This document shows, piece after piece, positions 22,401 through 32,956 of a DNA stretch of 64,000 bases. This DNA comes from Takakia lepidozioides (Eukaryota; Streptophyta; Takakiopsida; Takakiales; Takakiaceae): assembly GCA_030704615.1 (NCBI GenBank), contig CM060731.1:29698001-29762000 (forward strand), in the 5' to 3' direction. The first letter of the stretch is position 1. Every line of letters starts with the position of its first letter. The translations under genes and the position numbers were made by a program. Below the pieces are notes generated by a model that was not told the origin of the DNA, made no database searches, and saw nothing but the letters and a program-made list of their open reading frames with translations.

Positions 22401-25400
22401 TTGGTTCACACACTGTATAGGATACAAAGGATAGGGCAGATGCCCTTGACCAACTTCAAGACCATCCTTTCAGCGGAGATGTACAAGAAGTGCGAAAGCT
22501 CCAAGACATCGGAAACGTGGTACTCGTTGACCCGTGAGGCTTTCATGGAGTACATGTACACGGTGAGATACATCTTCCTTCATCTGGTCTTCCATATTCC
22601 ACATGTTTGTTTCTGTTTGTTTCCCTTGACCTTGTGCTGATGCAACTCTCTTGCATTCCCTTGCAGCAAGACATTGCAGATGCAGGGGAGCGTGGCAAAC
22701 TGGAATACTACAGCTCTACCCCTGAGGAGAGAAGGACAGCAAAGGGGTTGAGAGTCGCATCCAGAAAGAGATGACCGCTACAAGAAGGACTATAATGAGT
22801 GCTTTCGTGAAGCAGTTGAGAATTGCCGACCCATCATTCGGACCGCAGTTTCTCTGGAGATAAAAAACCATTATAACAAGCCAGGCAAGCCAGAAATGGC
22901 CCAGGAGAAGTTGCACAGGTTGTCTACCGCCGTTGTGTCTCCAGAACAAAAGATGAAGTGGCTGCAGATATGGAACTCCGATCCCACAGTTAGGGATACC
23001 CACATGTTCCCAAGGCCGGAGAAAGAGAAGAAGACCCAGCGTGTCATTCCTGTCAGTGACAATGTGCTGGACACCTGGCTTCACAAGGCCACTTACTGGA
23101 GCCAGGTGTGATGTCCTTCCCTGTGTCACTGTCTTTTCTCTTTTCCTGTCCTTATCTTTCTATTGCCTCTTACATTCGCTGTGATTGCTTTTGGGTTCAT
23201 TCTTGCATTTGTATTGTTTTGCAGTTGGAAGAAAGGGCCAGATCGGTTCTGCATACTCAGCTGGCTGACTATGGCATCAGTATGATAGCACCAAAGGTGT
23301 CCTTCGAAGCATACATGAGGAAATGGAGAGCCACAGTGTGGCACTCTTGTTTTTTTAGAGAGTTCAGCAAGGAGGGTGCATCAGTCGAACAAATGAGCTG
23401 GACCAGCAAAAAAGGAGAGGAAGCCTGGAAACGATGCCTTTACAGGTGCACACTCTTGCACTACTTATTTGTGCTGTGGTTGCAATGTGTTGTGTTGGCA
23501 TACTGTTGAAGGGGGTCTTCCTGGTGTGATGGAAAAGTTGCCACACAATATTTCCATTGTAAAAGGTAGTGAAAAAGCTATAAAGTAGGCTCCTGGAAGA
23601 GAAGAAGGTGCGCTGAATGTCCCGGGAAGGAAGGTTTACAAACTCACTTCAGGATGGGGCCCGACCATGTCTCTGTTGCTTGTATTGCCTGGATTTCCCT
23701 GAGTTTACTACTGGGATCTTGCATGACTGGGGCCCAGACCATCTTTCTTCTTGTGGTTGGTATTTGGATTGCCCTCCTTCTGAGCTCCAGAGGTGTCTTT
23801 GAGGAGAGAGAATGACCGTATTGCAGCCACTGCCGCAGCAGCCGACCTCGACATTCATGAACGAAATTTGAGGACTCTTGCAGAGAAGGAGCCTCCCGCT
23901 CAGGATACCCCAGGTAGAGGAAGAAAGGCAAAGGGAAAAGATGTTGCTGGTGTTGTGGGGAAGGGAAGGGGTAGAGGGAAGGTGGCACAAGGGCAGGAAG
24001 TGTTTGCAATATTGGCCCTGTGGCATGTCCAGCAGACTCCACCGCATGGTAGGGGATCCGGGAGAAAAAACAAGGGGGTGGTTGATCCCAAGGACCCGTA
24101 CCATGCAGTGGAACATCCCACGAGGGTCATTCGCCCACCAGGTTGGAGATGGCCAACGTCGGGTTCCTTGCCATGATGGAGTCGAAGAAATCTGATTACA
24201 AGGGCGAGCCATCACCAGTGTGGGACAGGATTGTGCAGTTCCTCAGCACGGTGCGTGTTCTCTTTGGGTTCTGTGGCTTCTTTGTCTTTGTCTGCTGTGG
24301 GCATGGATCGTTTCTAAACTTGTGAGAATTCCATTGTATTTTTGTTTGCAGGCTAAAATGACCAAATCCTGGGTGAACGGCAAGGAGAAGCCATATGCAG
24401 CCGAACTCATCATCTTGGACATCCCTGATGGGTTGGCAGTCCCGGATATCCCTCCATCGGGTGCTTGTCCGGGTTGGAATGCTTTTGATGAGCGCTACTG
24501 GCGGTGGGTTTTCTCCTTTTGCAACTTCTTCCTGTCCGATGCAGGTGTTTTGGTGCTCATCCAGTCCATCGACGTTCGGTGTCGCCGTGCACTTTCCAGC
24601 TATTTGAAAGCCTCGGGCATGAGAGTCGTGAAGACATGGAATTGTGTGAACAGCATGTACCTTACGAAGGGGGATCGTCCGGGAGAGATGGTGAGTTTGC
24701 CTTCTTCTTCCTCTTCTTGGTTGTTCTGGGATGGGGTTGTATAGGTCGCTCAAACTCATATGTAGGGGCCCGATTTTTTTTTGCTTCTTAGTTCCTTGTG
24801 GATGTCATGTTCGCAAACTCGTCTGTTTGAAGCTGTTTTGTCTCGTCCGGGTGCATCCACAAACGACTCCGGCCGGCATTACCGAGTTCGCCATCACTCA
24901 TGGGGCCAAGTTCATAGATGACAGGACAGATCCTCCCACGGATGACATGCATCACAACTACGTCGACAGCAACGTGTGCTTGCGAAGGGGGAATGGGGTT
25001 CCTTGGAGAGGGGCGAGGGAGAGGAGCCCGGCTTTCATTCAAATGATTGTGGAGTGCTGCACCTACACAGACGCCAGAGTTCTGGATTTGTCGATGGGCA
25101 CAGGTTCGTCTCTTCAACATTCACATTTCATGAGGTTTGATTGAGCTTGCACTTTCAGCACTTCCCACCGTTCCGAATGTGTCTTCAATGTCTGCTTCAT
25201 TCATTCTATTCCACTGCAGGTGCTTCTTACCACGCTTGCAAGGCCAGTGCGCGACATCTCTTTGGGATTGAAGGGGATGCTGAGATTTACAAGAACCTCC
25301 TGATGGGTTTGGGTGGACACACTTCTCAAGTCCTTCCGAAGCCCCGTCCCGTTGATACTGATACAGAGGAGACTTCTGACAAGGAGCTGGACTCCGACTT

Positions 25401-25413
25401 TGCCTGTGAGTAA
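19490..25413 (+). pseudogene. ParB/Srx-like plus DNA methyltransferase-like gene, copy 2 (frameshifted)
   Basis: Homologue of copy 1 in the opposite orientation. An acidic then Lys-rich N terminus (about 19500-19810) is followed by a 1.9-kb intron with a palindromic array. The ParB-like exon (about 21830-22240) has RLKIPLCRLVSMPVVR and VWDGNHRLLAWM. The middle exons (22350-23430) contain WLQIWNSDPTVRD, matching WLQIWNGSQSTRD of copy 1. After a basic linker (23800-24240) comes the methyltransferase: ELIILDIPDGL and YWRWVFSF...DAGVLVL (24353-24690), then LDLSMGTG (24870-25100) and a last exon (25220-25410) with HLFGIEGD. Frame breaks occur near 21900, 22240, 22740 and 22860, so it is probably dead. 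Intron positions agree with copy 1, so the intron-bearing gene predates their divergence. Confidence 0.64.
19880..21615. repeat. About 115-bp palindromic array inside an intron of ParB-MTase copy 2
   Basis: Around 15 units, most with two perfect 18-base arms (CAGCTCAAACAGTGTGCG and its complement) around a 4-base loop. Loops are either TTGG or TCAA. In the well-preserved part, TTGG units are followed by a spacer with GTAAGTGTTTTTTCCGATTG and TCAA units by one with GTCACTGTTTTTTTGGTGTT. Together they form a dimeric higher-order repeat of about 230 bp. Units at both edges are degenerate or truncated (for example at 20215 and 20852). Confidence 0.9.
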
Positions 25414-26157
25414 GTTCAACCTGTGCATGCTTGCATTGTTGTTTCAATATCGAGAATCGTTGTTCTTGAGGCAAAGTGCACATGGGAGACATCCTCTTTG
25501 TTGGACTTGTGCATTGCATCATTGTGTTAAAAATGGGGTTTTGTGGACATGTGCAGAGTCCGCGTGCTTCCACTTGCCCTCCAGGGCTATCACACCTATT
25601 TGGACTTGTTTGCAGTCCTCCTTGGTCTTGCGTGCTACCTGTCTATGCGGAGGCACTCGCAGCAAGCATGTCCGTTCATGGCACTCGAGTCCACCTTACG
25701 ACGGCCTTCGTAGAACACGTGGTTGGGGCCAGAATCTTTGTAGATGACATAGCACAGGAGGTAGACACTGATTGTGATGACTGCGACACTTGATATGAAG
25801 TTTTTCTTTTGGTTTAATTCTGGGCCAAATTTGAAATGGGATGGTTGTGTCCTTGTTGTCCTGTTTGCAATGTGTGCGTGGAATTCACATTCATGGTTAC
25901 AAACTATTGTTGGAGATGGGGGTTGCATGGACTGCCTGGATTGTTCCTTCAATCTATTTGGTGTTTTGTGGACCTCACAGACTTGAGTACATTGCGAAAA
26001 CAAACAAACCACTTTGGTTCGTGTAGAGCATTCTCGCATCATTTGCTAGTTGGTCCCCAAACTATTCCTGCTAGAAGAATGGTTGGTGAATCCATCACGG
26101 TGAAGTCCACCTCATCAAAAACTGTTCAGGCATTCTCAATTCTACCCACATCAACCC
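25414..26157. other. 3' flank of ParB-MTase copy 2
   Basis: A GTGAGTAAG donor follows the last recognised exon, so one more exon may lie here (candidate acceptor near 25556). I cannot align anything in it to copy 1. There are no other features. Confidence 0.3.
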
Positions 26158-26227
26158 GCAGAAATAGGTGACACCACTCGGAAATAGGTGACATCCGCGG
26201 AAATAGGCATTGTTTGCATGCTGACGT

Positions 26228-26292
26228 GGCGTGAGCCTGTGCTGGGCTCACGCTTTCCTGGGCTCACAGGCTCACGCCTCCGGGCTCACGGA
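26228..26292. repeat. GTGAGC/GCTCAC hairpin cluster beside ParB-MTase copy 2
   Basis: Two 11-base arms, GTGAGCCTGTG and CACAGGCTCAC, can pair around a loop that itself contains GGGCTCACG. Further copies of GGCTCACG follow. The hexamer is that of the cluster beside copy 1, and the position (beyond the methyltransferase 3' end) is equivalent. Confidence 0.6.
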
Positions 26293-26318
26293 ATAGCACC
26301 CCCCGTTCTTACTGTAGG

Positions 26319-26777
26319 ATGCCAAGTACTGCCGGAGGGACGTCTACACCGGAGTTCATGGGCAGGAGGAACGTGCCTTTTTTTGCCAGGGGGGATTTCA
26401 TGCCTAGTCCAGAAAGGGAGTACATCCTTCCTACTTATGCTGCCCGGCTTGCTTCGGTGTCCATTAGGAGGTGTTCCGAACCTAGTCGTGTACAGCAGAT
26501 TTTAGACGAGGCAAGCCTCAAGAAAATGAAGATGAGGGAGGAGGCATCAGCTATTAGACCCCGTCGGGCTCGTAGATTTGTCTTGGATTCTGCTGAGGAA
26601 AGTGGGGGAGAAGACGCAGAAGATTCCCAGGAGGTGAGGTGGACAGTCCCCCAAGGAGAGGACAGGATTTTTGAGAGGCATAGTGGAACTGATGCATCAC
26701 AGAGCTTGGAGGATGAGGGGGATGAGGGGGATGAGGAAGAAGGTGGGGCAAGTTCCTCGGAGGGTGTAGGAGAGTAG
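26319..26777 (+). CDS. Small acidic protein, unknown function
   Basis: Intact 152-codon ORF. Its first half is neutral to basic (PEFMGRRNVPFFARGDF, then SLKKMKMREE and RPRRARRFV). Its C-terminal half is strongly acidic with runs of Glu/Asp and Ser. There is no signal peptide or membrane segment, and I recognise no domain. It lies about 900 bases beyond the ParB-MTase copy 2, on the same strand and inside the proposed element end. An AATAAA motif at about 26840 may be its poly(A) signal. It could be an accessory protein of the element; function unknown. Confidence 0.45.
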   Translation: MPSTAGGTSTPEFMGRRNVPFFARGDFMPSPEREYILPTYAARLASVSIRRCSEPSRVQQILDEASLKKMKMREEASAIRPRRARRFVLDSAEESGGEDAEDSQEVRWTVPQGEDRIFERHSGTDASQSLEDEGDEGDEEEGGASSSEGVGE

Positions 26778-26961
26778 TGCATATTCCGGCTATGACAGTT
26801 AGAACACACTTGTATAGACGTGGCTTGCCACAAAATTTGCAATAAAATGTTGCATTTCAAGTCCACTGGTGCCACATTCCAACTTCACATGACCCTATTT
26901 CCGTGCCTCCTAACCCTATTTCCGTGGACTCACAATGGTCTGCTCATGTTTTTTTTTTTCC

Positions 26962-26998
26962 ACTCATGCTCATGCCGCTCATGAAATAGCAGCCCCCC
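26962..26998. repeat. Candidate DNA-transposon terminal repeat (left end, inverted)
   Basis: CTCATGC units ending in GCTCATGAAATAGC, then AGCCCCCCA, then LTR sequence. On the complementary strand the element would begin TGGGGGGCTGCTATTTC. It matches the terminus at 15131-15168. Confidence 0.55.
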
Positions 26999-26999
26999 A

Positions 27000-27302
27000 C
27001 TAGGGAGTAGTAACCCCGAGAACGGTGCAAGCCCGTTGGTGACCAAAAACTAGTGAGTAAGCAAGCGAGCCGGAAAGCGACCAAGGAGTGGGGAGCTATT
27101 CCGGACTGCCATCTACCAAAGGGAATTTCCACTAGGCCTAAATTGGTGGAGGGTCTGGTGGGAGAGTAAAGGGGGACCGTTATGTCCCGGTGAGCAGCCG
27201 AAGCTCCAAGTTGGCCCGGCGGCCAGGTTGGGAGTTAGGCGCGCGCATCAAAGCGAGTAACTATGACTTGAAGGGGAACTTACCAAAGTGAGGTGCGCGG
27301 CA
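27000..27302 (+). mobile_element. Left half of the Ty3/gypsy LTR, inverted
   Basis: Reverse complement of 31216-31513, stopping at the point (CTACTCCCTA) where the half-LTR at 15170 begins. Its outer end reads TGCCGCGCACCTC in LTR sense, preceded by GAGTG. GAGTG is also the 5 bases following the other LTR (31896-31900), so it is the target-site duplication of the same insertion. Confidence 0.78.
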
Positions 27303-27440
27303 CACTCCAGACCGGCAGTGATCCCCCACCTCTAATCGCCCGCCAAGTGCTGCTCCCCCGAACCGTCGATCCCCTGCTCATCCATCCAACCTCAAAACAA
27401 TGGATGTTCTGGGTCATCCGCCCCTTATCCTGTCGAGCGG
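27303..27440 (-). repeat. Satellite flank of the gypsy insertion, inverted
   Basis: Reverse complement of sequence around 32170-32290 (GGGGATCGACGG, GGCGGGCGATTAG, CATCCATTGTTT). It belongs to the GC-rich satellite to the right of 31.9 kb. Confidence 0.7.
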
Positions 27441-27539
27441 CTTTCACTCACCCATCCCTTCGCTATCCGAGGCGGAAACTCCAAGATAGAAGAGTTGGAT
27501 ATCTCTAAGCACTCACCCCGCTCAAAACAATCAGTCATG

Positions 27540-28387
27540 ACCTACAGCTAGTGAATCATGGTTGCGCTTCCTATTTGTATTTCTTCTTGCCTTCATGTTA
27601 GTCAATTACCTTACTGTGTATACTGAAGCATCAGATTGCTTCAGTATCTACCAAGCTCCAATCAATCAATCATTCATTCATTCCACAGCTTCTCTCGTGT
27701 CTCTCTACACAGTATGTTTGTATCGAATAAGTATCAGATTAAGATTAATCAGGTATCATGCCAATGCTAATCTACCCTACTGTATGATTCTACAGCTTGC
27801 ATGAATTAAGCCTCAATCAAGTCATCATCTCCTCTTCACTATTTCCGCTCTCCGTTTCGTCTCCTCCTCCCCTGACCAAGTCGTGCTCCTCAAGAAGTGA
27901 TCCCCTTCCTGTTGCCGCCCTGCTTAATCTACCCGCAAGCTGTTCTAACCACCTAACTAACTAACTGTCACCCCTGAAGTAACACGTTCCCTCTGCAGAT
28001 GTCATTCCTACACAGCCATTCCCTGTCAATGATAACCGTTCCCTATGTACGCTGTGACAGGCCGTGCCAAGCTGTGTCGAGCTGTGACTGTGCCGAGCTG
28101 TGACTGGCTGTGTAAAGCTGTGTCGGGCTGTGACTGACTGTGCGAAGCTGTGTCGAGCTGTGACAAACTGTGTCGGGCTGTGACTGACTGTGCGAAGCTG
28201 TGTCGGGCTATGACAGACTGTGTCGGGCTGTGTCTGGCTGTGACGGGCTATCTACCCCCCTAAAGCCTGCGCCCACCACCCCTAAGGCTCCTGTTGGTCT
28301 CAGTCTACCATCCGTAAGTCTGTGCAAAAATTAAGGATACCCCACAGAACCCGTAAAAGCGTCTAAGTCCCAAACAGCCCTCTAACA
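27540..28387 (-). mobile_element. LTR-like region of a second retrotransposon
   Basis: Read on the minus strand, a purine tract (GAGAGGGGGAGGGG) at about 28391-28410 is followed by TGTTAGAGGG, the usual arrangement of a polypurine tract and an LTR start. The region contains a block of about 29-bp tandem repeats (28050-28255). The other LTR edge is not resolved, so the left boundary is approximate. Confidence 0.5.
28050..28255. repeat. About 29-bp tandem repeats (GCTGTGTCGGGCTGTGACTG)
   Basis: Seven or more degenerate copies built from GCTGTG, TCGGG/TCGAG and TGACTG modules, inside the LTR-like region. Confidence 0.8.
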
Positions 28388-28425
28388 TTACCCCTCCCCC
28401 TCTCAAAAAGCCGTGTCCTCACGGT

Positions 28426-28770
28426 TTACTGTTTAGGATCAGCAAACCTTTGTGAGCGAGCACCCTTCTGACGGTGAGAGTCTCGTGAAGGACTGCGTGT
28501 GCGAGCTCGAGCCCTGTCACTGGCTGATGGAGGCGATTGTGTAGTACCTGGAAATGTCTGACCCTCCTGTGGTTGACAACGAGGTAACCTCTCAGCGATA
28601 GAAGATCCCCGTCGTTTCTTCTCTGCCATCTGGAGTGCATAGTCCTCTGCCATGTCAAAAGATTCCCCTGAAGAACCGGTAGTATCATAATCATCGTCCC
28701 CCCTTAGGTGTTTTAACGGCCGAACTTTAAGTGGCTTCTCCGGAATCCTGCGTGGCATACTGTGACCCCG
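28426..28770 (-). pseudogene. C-terminal ORF of the second retrotransposon (truncated)
   Basis: Basic, Ser/Arg-rich 117-codon frame (for example [19 protein letters not shown] and SDRARARTRSPSRDSHRQ) ending just before the purine tract. The position suits the C terminus of a gag or pol polyprotein, but no domain is recognisable. It is joined abruptly at about 28770 to the gypsy reverse transcriptase. Confidence 0.35.
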
Positions 28771-29225
28771 AATTCGCACTTTGAAGCTTTGGCATACAAC
28801 TTCCCTTCCCGCAATTTCTGGAACACCCTTTTTAGGTGCTCCAGGTGCTCTTCCTTTGTTTTCGAATACACCAAGATGTCGTCGATGTACATGATCACAA
28901 AGTCATCCAACCACTCCTGGAAAAGGCTGTTCATTAGCGTGCTAAAGGTCGCGGGTGCGTTGGTGAGCCCAAAAGGCATCACCAAGAACTCATATGAACC
29001 ATACCTTGTCCTGCACGGGGTCTTCTCCTTGTCTCCTTCCGCCACTTGAATTTGATGGTAGCCGGAGCGCAAATCGATCCGGCTGAAATACTTCGCTCCT
29101 GCCAACCGATCAAAGAGGTCATCGATCCTTGGCAAAGGGTACCAATTTTTGATAGTCACCTTATTTAGAGCCCTGTAATCGACACACATCCGCAGCGTCC
29201 CATCCTTCTTGTCTGCGAATAGCAC
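28771..29225 (-). pseudogene. Ty3/gypsy reverse transcriptase, truncated
   Basis: Clear RT fingers and palm: [38 protein letters not shown] and the catalytic YIDDILVYS. It stops after KASKCEFG, where unrelated sequence begins. The thumb, connection and most of RNase H are missing; the RNase H end resumes at 18046 in the same orientation. Confidence 0.9.
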
Positions 29226-29956
29226 CGGGGCTCCGTAAGGTGACTTACTCGGCCGGATGTACCCTTTGACATTAGATCCTTGAGCTGAGTCTTCAGCTCG
29301 ACCAACTCTATGTGGCTCAACCGGTAGGGCGCCTTGGCAGGCGGCTCCGATCCCGGTATCACCTCAATCTTGTGGTCAACTCCTCTTCGCGGTGGCAAGC
29401 CGCTCGGTAAATCCTCCGGCATCACATCCTGGTATTTCTCCAAAATCCCCTTGATCCAATCTGGGCTCGGCTCCCTATCGCCTTCTCCCTTCACTTGTCT
29501 CATGCAAAGCAAAAACTGGGGCTCGTGTGGCTCCTCCACGGCCCACTCCTTTGTTGATAACATGTTTATTTTCCCTCCCATTGGGTTGGGCGTTTCCGAC
29601 ACTCTTAAAACTTCGCCACCATTCCCACATGATAGCGTGACTATTCTCTTGCGGCCATCTATGACCGCTCCGGATTTGAGATCCACTCCATCGATCTCGC
29701 AAATGGTGAAGTTCTCACGTCCCTCCCAATTCCCGAGCTGAAGAGGAACATCGAATGCCAACCTCATCGCCAATTGTGGTTCTCCTTTGGCAGTACGCAC
29801 CTCAATAGAGGCCCCCACATCACTTGTCGGGAGTCCCTGCTTCCGTGTCGTTGCCGGTGTCATGAAGGAGTGCGACGCTCTTGTGTCCACCAACAACGAC
29901 ACGTTAGTTCCGGAGATTATCCCACTCACAAACATTAATTGACTCCCTTTACGCAA
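29165..29956 (-). pseudogene. Ty3/gypsy protease region
   Basis: Retropepsin-like segment with LLVDTRASHSFM, where families normally have DTGA or DSGA, so the glycine after the catalytic Asp-Thr is arginine. A linker to RT follows ([20 protein letters not shown]). The frame to RT is broken near 29260. Probably inactive. Confidence 0.75.
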
Positions 29957-29968
29957 GGCGCCAATTTC

Positions 29969-30962
29969 CTAATACAACTCACAAGAGTAGTTGACTATCT
30001 TGCAAGTCTTGGCGACCACCGCCTCCACCAAGCGGCTGATGGAAGCTTCGGACAACTCCGTGGTTGCCCGAGTCATGTTCAATTGTCTGGGATTCGTAAA
30101 CTTTTTGGCCATGTGCCCGGGCTCCCCACAATTGAAGCACACTCCATCGAAGGTTGCCTTTTGTCCGCCATAAGGCGTCGCATCTGATTTTCCTTTCGGA
30201 TCACTGGGTGTCGTCTTGGCGTGTGAAGGCCCTCCCTTCGATTTCCACGTGCCATTGTCGCCGCGTGGCCTATCCCACTTCTTTTCCGGTCGAAAGGAGT
30301 CACCCTCCCGCCGGGTCTTCTTGTGGTTCAGCTCCATACGGCCTTGTCTTTCGCCCCTAGGGACATCTGAGAAACATTCAGCCCTCTCAATTGCCTCGTT
30401 CAAAGTCTTAGGTGGCTTCTCCTCCAACTTCCGCTTGGCCCATGGGGCCAGTCCCGCCACAAAGTTGAAGACCCATTTCTGGTTCTGCCATGTCCGCGAC
30501 TTCGAGCAACAACACATTGAAAGCCTGAACATATCCCCGACTGTCATCCGTTTGCTTCAGATTCCTCATCTTGTCCTGGGCGAGCCAGGACGCGTTGAGG
30601 GGCACAAACTGTCTCCTCATCAGTTCCTTGAACCCACTCCAGTTCAAGGTTTCCGGGTTTGGACCTCGGTCGTGAAGGCGTTTCTGCCACCATTGTTGAG
30701 CATAGCCCCTTAAATAGGTGGGAGCCACTTCTACCCGATCCTCGTCACTCAACTTGGCCGCCCGGAAGTACTGCTCTAGCTCCAAGAGCCAGGTGTTGAG
30801 TGCCTTCCGATTTCGGACGCCCTCGAAGGTGCCGGGTTCCTTAGGCTTCACCTTAAATTTTGCCTTAGTGGAAGTGACATTAGCTGCCTTCAACACGTCT
30901 TTCAACGTCCCGCCAAATTGCGCCAACAACCCTTCCCAAAAGGCTGCTGGCATGGGAGACAT
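29969..30962 (-). pseudogene. Ty3/gypsy gag
   Basis: Retrotransposon gag region (LNTWLLELEQYFRAAKLSDE, YLRGYAQQWW, then FNFVAGLAPWAKRKLEE) and a nucleocapsid knuckle CFNCGEPGHMAKKF, in which the last zinc-binding cysteine is phenylalanine. Two overlapping frames near 30470 show a frameshift. Confidence 0.85.
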
Positions 30963-31201
30963 CTGTTGGTATGTCGGAGCTCTCAGGAATTCCTCGGGCT
31001 CCGACTCCTCAGATTCCTCCCGTCATTGAGTGCCCTCGCTTTCAAAAGCATGTATCGCTTCCTCAAATGGGCGCTTCGGTGACACGTCGCCCCTATCGGC
31101 CTCACCAGGATCATCGTCTTTCGGGCCGTTCCGCTTTCTCTTTGGCTTGCCCGACCCCATGATGAGGTCGATCTCAAGGACGATCGCGTACTGAACTCTA
31201 A

Positions 31202-31213
31202 GCTCTGATACCA
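31202..31213 (-). other. Primer binding site, initiator tRNA-Met type
   Basis: On the minus strand this reads TGGTATCAGAGC, the usual complement of the plant initiator tRNA-Met 3' end. It lies two bases inside the 5' LTR, which fixes the LTR boundary and the element's orientation. Confidence 0.9.
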
Positions 31214-31215
31214 AG

Positions 31216-31895
31216 TGTCGTGCACCTCACTTCGGTAAGTTCCCCTTCAAGTCATAGTTACTCGCTTTGATGCGCGCGCCTAACTCCCAACCTGGCCGCC
31301 GGGCCAACTTGGAGCTTTGGCTGCTCACCGGGACATAACGGTCCCCCTTTACTCTCCCACCAGACCCTCCACCAATTTAGGCCTAGTGGAAATTCCCTTT
31401 GGTAGATGGCAGTCCGGAATAGCTCCCCACTCCTTGGTCGCTTTCCGGCTCGCTCACTTACTCACTAGTTTTTGGTCACCAACGGGCTTGCACCGTTCTC
31501 GGGGTTACTACTCCCTATATATACTTCTGTGACTGTCCGCAGGGGTTCCACAAACAACACCATCCTTTTATGGCGAACCACCACGAAGACCCTCGATTCC
31601 CGGTGATGAGTCGCGGTGAGTCTTGGCCCGCCCACCACGGCCCCATTGGACCGTGATGAGTCCCAAGACTCCCCATGACTCCCACCACAAGGTCTCCGCC
31701 CCATGGTGAGTCCTATGCCACCCCCACCGCAACCCGGTGTGCGGGGCTCCACCTAGTGAGCGCCTCCGCCTCCTTGAGTGCCTTGGGCACTCAAGGGTGC
31801 TTCAGCCCCCGCATCTATTGTTGCCACCGCCCCCACCACAAGGGCAGCCCCTCTCGTGTCCCGACCCCCTGCCCTCAAGGCAAAGGGCCGCGACA
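31216..31895 (-). mobile_element. Complete 5' LTR of the Ty3/gypsy element
   Basis: 680 bp, bounded by TGTCG and CGACA, followed by the target duplication GAGTG (31896-31900). It matches the two separated halves at 15170-15577 and 27000-27302. Confidence 0.88.
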
Positions 31896-32700
31896 GAGTG
31901 GGGATCAAGCCGGGTCGGGGGATCGCGCCGTGGATGGGAAGAGGGGATCAGCAGCGAGGGGGGAGCGCCACGTGCTGTCCGATGGGTGGAGTGAGATCAG
32001 TCACCACATTGGACGGGGGATCAACCGAGGAGGGGGGGGGGGGCGGCGACGTGTCGGGGGATCGGGCCGTCGATGGGAAGAGGGGATTGACGGCGGGGGG
32101 AGCGGCATGTGGCCTGTCAGTGTCATCGGGCCTTCTCCGGCCGTCATCCATCCCTTGCGCGGGAGGATGGCGGGGGGATGAGGGGCGGATGACACACAAA
32201 CATCCATTGTTTGTGAGGATGGATGCGCAGGGGATCGACGGTCCGCACGTGGCGGGCGATTAGGGTTGGGGGATCACTCCGGTCCGGAAGGGGGATCAAG
32301 GCGCGTTGGGGGGAGCGGCGACGTCTCGGGGGAGCGCACCGTGGATGGGAGGAGGGGATCGACGGCGGCGGGAGCGCCACATGGCGATGGGCACGTCATG
32401 GGGCCTTCATCCGGCCGTCATCCATTTAATTGAGGTTGGATGGATGGGGAGGGGATCGACGGTTCGGGGTAGCGCCACGTGGCTGGAGATGGGGGTGGGG
32501 GATCACTCCGGCACTGGAAGGGGGATCAACCCAGTGAGGGGATCCACAGCAGGGGGCGCCACGTGGCTGGAGATCGGCGGTGTGCTGTGGGGCGCCGCGT
32601 GGCTAGCGGTGGGCGGGGGTCAGGGTCCCGGGCGGGCGGGCGCGGGGGGGTCAGGGGGGGCGCGGGGGAGCATGGGGCGGGCGGGGGTGGGGATGATTTG
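31896..32700. repeat. GC-rich satellite (GGGGATC / GCCACGTGG units)
   Basis: Irregular repeats of roughly 100-130 bp containing GGGGATCGACGG, GGGGGATCACTCCGG and AGCGCCACGTGG, plus G-runs. All frames are artefacts. This is the sequence into which the gypsy element inserted. Confidence 0.75.
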
Positions 32701-32956
32701 ACATGTGGCGTCCAGCTCGCCGACGAGGCTGCCGGAGCGGGGGTTCCCGGCTGTACCTCGCGGGCCATACCCGTCAGCTCACACGCTTGCAATAAAATCA
32801 AGCCACATCCATACTGGGACCGATAATGGAGACTCCCTGCCAAAACCCAGTGTTTGGGGGAACTTGCTCTAATGCCATCAAATCCTTCTGACGCCATACC
32901 TGGTATGATTATCACACTAGTTCCTATGCTGAATTGCGTCTGCTACTCTCTGTAAT
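32701..32956. other. Transition to AT-richer DNA
   Basis: No gene seen. The GC-rich satellite ends here and base composition changes. Confidence 0.3.

Larger units (their letters stand above)
26158..26930. mobile_element. Inverted GGAAATAGG repeats bracketing a small acidic ORF
   Basis: Three copies of a GAAATAGG motif, two followed by TGACA, lie at 26158-26205, and two inverted copies (CCTATTTCCG) lie at 26895-26930. Between them are the GTGAGC hairpins and a 152-codon ORF. The layout resembles a small TIR-bounded cassette or the subterminal repeats of the larger element. No target duplication was identified. Confidence 0.4.

Noticed and set aside
28050-28255. Coding tandem repeat
   Set aside because: No frame stays open through it; it lies in an LTR-like noncoding region.
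31900-32900. Long Gly/Arg and Pro-rich open frames
   Set aside because: Artefacts of the GC-rich satellite and G-runs, present in several frames at once.
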